This document shows, piece after piece, positions 57,771 through 64,000 of a stretch of 64,000 nt of DNA (position 1 is its first letter; every line of letters begins with the position of its first letter). Under the pieces are notes generated by a model. It did no database searches. It saw nothing but the letters and a program-made list of their open reading frames with translations, and had not been told where the DNA came from. Source of the DNA: Terfezia claveryi (taxonomy: Eukaryota > Ascomycota > Pezizomycetes > Pezizales > Pezizaceae); the NCBI GenBank assembly GCA_015179025.1, contig WHUX01000045.1:295709-359708 (forward strand). Direction: 5' to 3'. The position numbers were made by a program, and so were the translations under genes.

Positions 57771-57896
57771 TCCCATAGAGCGGTGCGTCCCGCCCACGTG
57801 TGGGACGTCCCATACGCCTGTGGGACGCTAAAGCTGGGTGGGACGTCCCACCCAGCTTTGGCACTAGTGACCGTCCCATCCAGCGGTGGAATAATT
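57771..57896. repeat. Palindrome-rich terminus next to the integrase gene
   Basis: Holds a perfect 30-bp palindrome centred at 57844/57845 (arm AAAGCTGGGTGGGAC) and two copies of the 12-bp palindrome TGGGACGTCCCA (57801-57812 and 57839-57850). The motif GTCCCATnnAGCGGTG occurs at both ends of the block. It could be a transposon end with protein-binding sites. No inverted partner is found on the far side of the gene. Confidence 0.6.
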
Positions 57897-58117
57897 TTCT
57901 AGCATAATTATTGCAAGCCGGACAAAATTATTGCATACAGAACTATCTATCTATGTAAGAGAAACAACCAACCGAAACAACCAAGTGAAACAACCAAGCG
58001 AAATAACCAAGCAAAATAACCAAGCAAAATAACCAGACATATATACATAAGATACAAATAAATAAAACAAGCAGTAGTATGATCTAAAAAAAAAACAGAT
58101 AAATAAAAGAACAGAAA

Positions 58118-60459
58118 TCAAGTTCTCCGGACTACTATACTATCTATTAAATTATCCCCACCAGCTGAATTAGAGACCGAAGCAGTAAGTCGGGAGGAAC
58201 GACGAGTCATGGAGGTAGAGCCTGAAGGTGCAAGTGTAGAGCGTGAGACTACAGTGCGAGTATTACGCTCCTCAAGGGCAGCGAGGTTTAGACATGCCCC
58301 AGCCTGATCACCCAAGCGGTCCTTGCCCCGGTGGCAATAGTTAGTGCATCTAGAGCCAGATTTGAAGCACTTGCACCGTTTGGTTTGACAGGTAGAGCTG
58401 TTGCTGCAAGTACAGTATAGAAGCACCTCTGTTATTTGAGAGGCTAGAGTAGCAGCGCGCCGGAGAGTGATTACTGATGAATTACTTGTGAGATCCAAAG
58501 TTGTAGCTGGAGAAAGCATAAGTAGAAGAAAATCAAGCTGACAATAGGGATAAGGCACTTACCCACAAGCTCAGGAACCCGGTTGAGTTCACCGGTTGGA
58601 TATAATCGATCCAAGATACCATACTCTGTCTGTAGTTGATATCTACCAGAGTGTGGCTGGCCTATAACTCGAGCATATAGTCTAGGATGGTCTAGAGTAC
58701 CCCGGTCTTCTGTAGGAATGCGCAGGGAAACAACTGTATTGGGCTCAAAGGACTCAATAATAAATCGTTTATTATAACGATTGGCCATTTGATCCCGAGT
58801 CTTTTGGGCAATAGACAGTATTGATTCCTCTGCTTCCGTGAGGAGAATAGTAGGAGGCACAGCAGCAGTAGCCTCCAGAGTCGCTATAGCAGTAGCCTCT
58901 AGAGTTGCTACAGCAGTAGCCTCTGGAGTCACTATAGCAGTAGCCTCTGGAGTCACTATAGCAGTAGCCTCTGGAGTCGCTACAGCAGTAGCCTCTGGAG
59001 TCGCTACAGCAGTAGCTTCTGGAGTCGCTGCAGTAGTCTCCAACAACGCTGGATCAATTGAGAGTAAGCAGCTCTGGGGGGGGGTTGCTGTGCTCGGGAG
59101 TGTTGTGCTTAAAGGTATTATGCTCGAGAGTCCTGTGCTCGGAAGTGCTGTGCTCGGGAGTGCTGTGCTCGGGGGTGCTGTGCTTGGGGGTACTGTGCTC
59201 GTGGGTTCTGTGCTTGGGGGTGCTGTGCTCGGAGGTGCTGTGCTCGAGAGTACTATGCTCGGGGGTACTGTACTCGGAGGTGCTGTGCTTAGAGGTGATA
59301 GCTAGAAAAAATATCAGTAAAATCTCTAGTTTATACACATGGTATCAAATCCCAGTTCCTACTTGAAAAACCTCATCGAAAACCTCATCCTCAATATCAT
59401 CCAGCTGTGCATTAGGATCCACTGTAACTCGGTCCTCCCATCGAGGCTTCCGGTTATAAAATATCTCATAGGGCATTTTGCCACCTAACGATGAGTGGCT
59501 TTGTCTGTTCATACCAAGAGCAATATCCGGCAGTGCATCACTCCAGCCCTGGCTATCATGGTCTGCAAGCCAACAACGTAACTTGGTCTTCATGACTCCA
59601 TTTGCCTGTTCAACCAGCCCCTGTGTCTGTGGATGTCGTGGCCTACCATTGATTATTTTGACCCCATATTTCCTCAATAAATCTAAGAGAATGCTCTTGA
59701 ACTCAGCTCCATTATCACACTGCAGAATGTAAGGAACTCCAACAATCCCTATCCATTGAGCAATACACTTAGTAACTCCAGCTGCTGTTTTATCGAGAAG
59801 AGGATAAAGAAAGCTATATTTGGAAAAGTGGTCTTTAATATGTAAGATCCAATGGTTCCCATTATGAGGTGTGGCTCTCATATCGACTAGGTCGATCTGA
59901 ACTCGCTCTAATGTATAATGCGACTCAATAGGCTCTAAAGGAGCCCGGGAATTCGAAGGCCGACTCCGAATACATGTAGTGCAGTATTTTAGTAGCCAAA
60001 AAACCTCTTGCCTAGAGATTCCATAAAATTTCTCCTGAACAAGCTGGAAGGTTTTTTTGATCCCTGGATGATGACAACGGAGATGGCAGTCCAAAATTGA
60101 TTGATATACTTCTTCTAGTCTAACAACTTGCCTATAATACTAGAATTAGCTCTTGAACTCATTGATAATGCTATAAAGATTTACCGCTGTGGATGTTTAT
60201 CAACTGCCTTGCGCCATAATTTCCCATCTACTAACTCATAATTGTCAAGTGCATCACCTCTGGAATTTGACCATTTCTGCCTCTCACGTTTATCTGTCAT
60301 AGACTCAGGAGCTTTAGTATTGGGATCTAGGGAGGTCAGAATAGATATATAATCATCATATTTGTTGCTGGGGAAACGAGCACGGTTGAGGTTTTCATCG
60401 GACTGCATCCAAGCCTGGAATGCTTCCTCGGTACCATCAGGAAAAATAGAGGTAGACAT
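58118..60459 (-). CDS. KRBA2/Ginger-like DDE integrase with CXC-type zinc domain, four exons, 723 aa
   Basis: Minus-strand exons 60459-60185, 60131-59363, 59301-58563 and 58506-58118 join in frame over 2172 nt. The introns are 53, 61 and 56 nt, with GTAAAT, GTAGGA and GTAAGT donors and TATAG, TCTAG and CCAG acceptors. In the product an N-terminal helical region precedes an HHCC zinc finger (His108, His112, Cys142, Cys145). Then comes an integrase core with Asp172, Asp231 (in QCDNGAEF) and Glu266 (in GLVEQANG). Exon 3 adds two tandem repeats (PPSTA and ATPEATAV) and a GPY/F-like segment ending RYQLQTEYGILDRLYP. Exon 4 adds a Cys-rich CXC-like domain (CQTKRCKCFKSGSRC). This order matches KRBA2-type integrases known from animals, related to Ginger cut-and-paste transposons. 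It would cut and join DNA ends. It may be a live transposase or a domesticated gene. Confidence 0.8.
58858..59038 (-). repeat. 24-bp coding repeat (ATPEATAV units) in the integrase gene
   Basis: About seven units of GCAGTAGCCTCTGGAGTCGC plus four bases lie directly after the PPSTA block, in the same frame. Together they form a long flexible linker between catalytic core and C-terminal domain. Confidence 0.8.
59055..59301 (-). repeat. 15-bp coding repeat (PPSTA units) in the integrase gene
   Basis: About 14 units of CTCGGGGGTGCTGTG form in frame at the start of exon 3. Two other frames are also open through it because the unit length is a multiple of three. Confidence 0.8.
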
Positions 60460-60710
60460 AACAGGTAGGTAGGGGTAAGACAGACTGGGGATCTAAGGAA
60501 AGAAGTTGTCGATATCTAGACTTCTTATAAAGCTTTTCTTAGTAGAGGCAATACGTATGATTGGGGAATGCGCTGGATGCCCTAGCCAGCAATGCGCATA
60601 GTTGGAGAATGCGCTGGACGCCCTAGCCAGCATTACGCATAATTGGGGAATGCGGAATGCGCTGGACGCCCTCGCCTAATGAGGGAATGAGCTGGATGCC
60701 CTAGCAACAC
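60460..60710. repeat. Upstream region of the integrase gene with three to four imperfect repeats
   Basis: GGGGAATGCGCTGGATGCCCTAG-like units of about 45-50 bp recur between 60560 and 60705. They may be promoter elements or part of the element's other end. Confidence 0.55.
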
Positions 60711-61993
60711 ATGAATTCATATATATACGAAAACACATGAATTCATACATATAGAGAGACTCGAACCGAAAACACATGAATTCATATATATAGAGAGACT
60801 CGAAAACACATGAATTCATACATATAGAGAGACCCGAAAACACATGAATTCATACATATAGAGAGACTCGAAAACACACCCGAAAACACATGAATTCATA
60901 CATATAGAGAGACTCGAAAACACATGAATTCATACATATAGAGAGACCCGAAAACACATGAATTCATACATATAGAGAGACCCGAAAACACACCCGAAAA
61001 CACATGAATTCATATATATAGAGAGACCCGAAAACACATGAATTCATACATATAGAGAGACTCGAAAACACATGAATTCATACATATAGAGAGACCCGAA
61101 AACACATGAATTCATACATATAGAGAGACCCGAAAACACATGAATTCATACATATAGAGAGACTCGAAAACACACCCGAAAACATATGAATTCATACATA
61201 TAGAGAGACTCGAAAACACATGAATTCATACATATAGAGAGACTCGAAAACCACATGAATTCATACATATAGAGAGACCCGAAAACACATGAATTCATAC
61301 ATATAGAGAGACCCGAAAACACATGAATTCATACATATAGAGAGACTCGAAAACACACCCGAAAACACATGAATTCATACATATAGAGAGACTCGAAAAC
61401 ACATGAATTCATACATATAGAGAGACCCGAAAACACATGAATTCATACATATAGAGAGACCCGAAAACACACCCGAAAACACATGAATTCATACATATAG
61501 AGAGACTCGAAAACACATGAATTCATACATATAGAGAGACCCGAAAACACATGAATTCATACATATAGAGAGACCCGAAAACACACCCGAAAACAGAAAA
61601 CACATGAATTCATACATATAGAGAGACTCGAAAACACATGAATTCATACATATAGAGAGACCCGAAAACACATGAATTCATACATATAGAGAGACCCGAA
61701 AACACATGAATTCATACATATAGAGAGACCCGAAAACACACCCGAAAACACATGAATTCATACATATAGAGAGACTCGAAAACACATGAATTCATACATA
61801 TAGAGAGACCCGAAAACACATGAATTCATACATATAGAGAGACCCGAAAACACACCCGAAAACACATGAATTCATACATATAGAGAGACTCGAAAACACA
61901 TGAATTCATACATATAGAGAGACCCGAAAACACATGAATTCATACATATAGAGAGACCCGAAAACACATGAATTCATACATATAGAGAGACCC
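60711..61993. repeat. 34-bp tandem satellite with 112-bp higher-order period
   Basis: Roughly 35 copies of a 34-bp unit (ACATGAATTCATACATATAG, then AGAGACCCGAAAAC), each with an EcoRI site. An extra 10-bp ACACCCGAAA is inserted after every third unit over much of the array, giving a 112-bp period (for example 61456 to 61568 and 61730 to 61842). Units alternate between ACTCGAAA and ACCCGAAA in a regular order. No coding frame is meant. Confidence 0.9.
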
Positions 61994-62205
61994 GAACCGG
62001 AGGCAAAATTGCAGTCTGTAGGGGGGGGCAAAACGAGTTACCCCAGTCCACTATACTCCGAGCGCCATCACACTACTTCTTAGGTCGCCCTCGTTGTAGA
62101 CTTGTGGTTTGGTGGAGATATAGTGAACTGGAGCATTAAGGAATGGATACCCGACAACCCTGCTCCCTCGTCCTTCCAATGATATTAAGGCAATTAACTT
62201 CTTGC
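61994..62205. other. Sequence between satellite and tRNA-like block
   Basis: Unique-looking sequence that may be the body of a SINE read on the minus strand from the Pol III promoter next to it. Confidence 0.35.
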
Positions 62206-62287
62206 CTCCACTGGGATTCGAACTCGGGCCCTCAATAAATAGACATAACCGTAAAGTAAAGTACTTACCACTGCGCTATGCCTACTG
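62206..62287 (-). repeat. tRNA-like sequence with Pol III A and B boxes (SINE head or decayed tRNA)
   Basis: On the minus strand TAGCGCAGTGG fits the A-box consensus and GTTCGAATCC fits the B-box. The acceptor stem pairs in only four of seven positions and the T and D stems are poor, so a working tRNA is unlikely. A tRNA-derived SINE is the better reading. Confidence 0.55.
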
Positions 62288-62470
62288 TCAGTTTCGTCAA
62301 ACTGAATGACCCTAGCCTCACATACCAATTCCTATGCGACAGACCTAACGGAGGGTGTTGGGCGCACTCATGTGTCACCATGTGTTAGTTGACACATTGC
62401 GAGAATACATGTGCGCATACATGTGAAAAGGAGGATATCGAGTATATATACCTCCTATGATAGCTTGATC
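62288..62470. other. Spacer before the 20-bp array
   Basis: No gene seen. A GTGTCACCATGTGTTAGTTGACAC near-palindrome lies around 62371-62394. Confidence 0.35.
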
Positions 62471-63725
62471 TGGAGGCAAGGCAATACTGCCGGAGGGAAG
62501 GCAATATTGCTGGAGGCAAGGCAATATGCCTGAGGCAAGGCAATGTTGCTGGAGGCAAGGCAATACTGCCGGAGGCAAGGCAATGTTGCTGGAGGCAAGG
62601 CAATGTTGCTGGAGGCAAGGCAATACTGCCGGAGGCAAGGCAAGGCAATGTTGCTGGAGGCAAGGCAATACTGCCGGAGGCAAGGCAAGGCAATGTTGCT
62701 AGAGGCAAGGCATTACTGCCGGAGGCAAGGCAAGGCAATGTTGCTGGAGGCAAGGCAATGTTGCTGGAGGCAAGGCAATATTGCTGGAGGCAAGGCAATG
62801 TTGCTGGAGGCAAGGCAATGTTGCCGGAGGCAAGGCAATGTTCCCGGAGGCAAGGTAATGTTGCTGGAGGCAAGGCAATATTGCTGGAGGCAAGGCAATA
62901 CTGCCGGAGGCAAGGCAAGACAATGTTGCTGGAAGTAAGGCAATACTGCCGGAGGCAAGGCAATGTTGCTGGAGGCAAGGCAATGTTGCTGGAGGCAAGG
63001 CAATATTGCCGGAGGCAAGGCAATGTTGCTGGAGGCAAGGCAAGACAATGTTGCTGCAGGCAAGGCAATGTTGCTGGAGGCAAGGCAATACTGCCGGAGG
63101 CAAGGCAAGGCAATGTTGCTGGAGGCAAGGCAATACTGCCGGAGGCAAGGCAAGGCAATGTTGCTGGAGGCAAGGCAATGTTGCTGGAGGCAAGGCAATA
63201 TTGCTGGAGGCAAGGCAATGTTGCTGGAGGCAAGGCAATGTTGCCGGAGGCAAGGCAATGTTCCCGGAGGCAAGGTAATGTTGCTGGAGGCAAGGCAATA
63301 TTGCTGGAGGCAAGGCAATACTGCCGGAGGCAAGGCAAGACAATGTTGCTGGAGGTAAGGCAATACTGCCGGAGGCAAGGCAATGTTGCTGGAGGCAAGG
63401 CAATGTTGCTGGAGGCAAGGCAATATTGCCGGAGGCAAGGCAATGTTGCTGGAGGCAAGGCAAGACAATGTTGCTGCAGGCAAGGCAATGTTGCTGGAGG
63501 CAAGGCAATACTGCCGGAGGCAAGGCAATGTTGCTGGAGGCAAGGCAATATTGCCGGAGGCAAGGCAATGTTGTTGGAGGCAAGGCAATGTTGCTGGAGG
63601 CAAGGCAATACTCCTGGAGGCAAGGCAATACTGCCGGAGGCAAGGCAGTATTGCTGGAGGCAAGGCAATATTGCCGGAGGTAAGGCAGTATTGCTGTAGG
63701 CAAGGCAATATTGCTGGAGGCAAGG
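62471..63725. repeat. 20-bp minisatellite (GGAGGCAAGGCAATGTTGCT) with a 420-bp duplication
   Basis: About 60 tandem units of 20 bp, with scattered 25-bp variants that repeat AAGGC. Segment 62635-63054 recurs almost exactly as 63055-63474, and a third partial copy runs to about 63528. The many long open frames on both strands arise because the repeat lacks stops in those frames; I call none of them genes. Confidence 0.9.
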
Positions 63726-63734
63726 CTTCCTTCC

Positions 63735-64000
63735 TTTCCCCCCCTCGTTCATGCTGCCCTTCCCTCCCCCGCTGGCTAGTGCTGCCCCCTCCCCTTCTCC
63801 ACTGGTTCATGCCCCCCCTCCTTCCCTTGCTCGTTCATGCTGCCCTTCCCTCCCCCGCTGGCTAGTGCTGCCCTCCCCCCCTTCCCCACTGGTTCATTCC
63901 TTCCCCCGCTAGTACATGCTGCCCTTCCCTCGCCCGCTGGCTAGCGCTGCCCCCCTCCCCTCCCCGCCTGGTTCGTGCTGCCCCCCCCCCACTGGTTCGT
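63735..64000. repeat. Pyrimidine-rich tandem repeat, period about 80-86 bp, runs past the window edge
   Basis: CTCGTTCATGCTGCCCTTCC and GCTGGCTAGTGCTGCC recur three times, separated by C/T-rich runs of variable length. C-runs up to a dozen are present. The array is cut by the window end. Confidence 0.8.

Noticed and set aside
58838..59366. Plus-strand frames of 155 and 102 codons
   Set aside because: Antisense to the coding minisatellites of the integrase gene, which has supporting splice sites and domains.
60711..61993. CRISPR-like array
   Set aside because: Repeats are directly adjacent with no unique spacers and the genome is eukaryotic; it is a satellite.
62385..63865. Several long open frames on both strands (up to 455 codons)
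   Set aside because: They run through the 20-bp minisatellite and consist only of its translation in different frames; no start context or unique sequence.

Overview
The window looks like filamentous ascomycete nuclear DNA, gene-poor and rich in repeats. Genes on both strands carry 50-70 nt introns with GTAAGT/GTATGT-like donors, and the space between them is full of transposon relics. The mix of large repeat-rich intergenic stretches, ankyrin-repeat proteins, a Crinkler-type effector and LINE tails would fit a transposon-swollen Pezizomycete such as a truffle. That placement is inference, not proof.

Layout. 1-4320: the 3' part of an ankyrin-repeat protein gene with a block of near-identical 99-bp repeats. 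5640-8423: a small cysteine-rich gene and a two-exon Gln/Thr-repeat gene. 9-13 kb: almost empty. 13920-15401: a MULE-type element with 121-bp inverted ends, an 8-bp target duplication and a broken transposase. 16769-23475: the one large single-copy-looking gene, three exons, 2193 aa, Gln-rich. 24810-27293: a six-exon Crinkler/RHS-type gene (ubiquitin-like header, P-loop NTPase, restriction-endonuclease-like C-terminus), followed 112 bp later by a 1036-bp foldback element. 28.4-34.7 kb: small hypothetical genes, short LINE tails and a second long-inverted-repeat element. 35.5-38.9 kb and 54.7-57.0 kb: two inverted copies of one segment holding a small membrane-protein gene and a decayed RBM26/27-like (PWI-CCCH-RRM) gene; the first copy also carries a solo LTR. 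40-42 kb and 52.4-53.1 kb: LINE 3' ends. 43.5-45.6 kb: a multi-pass membrane protein and a small secreted cysteine-rich protein. 46-52 kb: decayed DNA with an ankyrin relic and a MITE. 58118-60459: a four-exon gene for a KRBA2/Ginger-like DDE integrase whose exons join in frame over 723 codons. 60.7-64 kb: three adjacent tandem-repeat arrays (34 bp with a 112-bp higher-order period, 20 bp with a 420-bp duplication, and a pyrimidine-rich array of about 80 bp) with a tRNA-like Pol III promoter sequence between the first two.

Four points stand out. (1) A 35-nt hairpin at the 3' end of one LINE family shows compensatory base changes across copies, and one 90-bp insertion made of little more than this hairpin plus an A-tail has a perfect 11-bp target duplication. 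(2) The integrase gene can be read through three introns with no stop. (3) The Crinkler gene can be read through five introns, one flanking a 12-nt micro-exon. (4) The paired inverted segments let insertions and losses be ordered in time. All gene models are read by eye; no search or transcript data were available.
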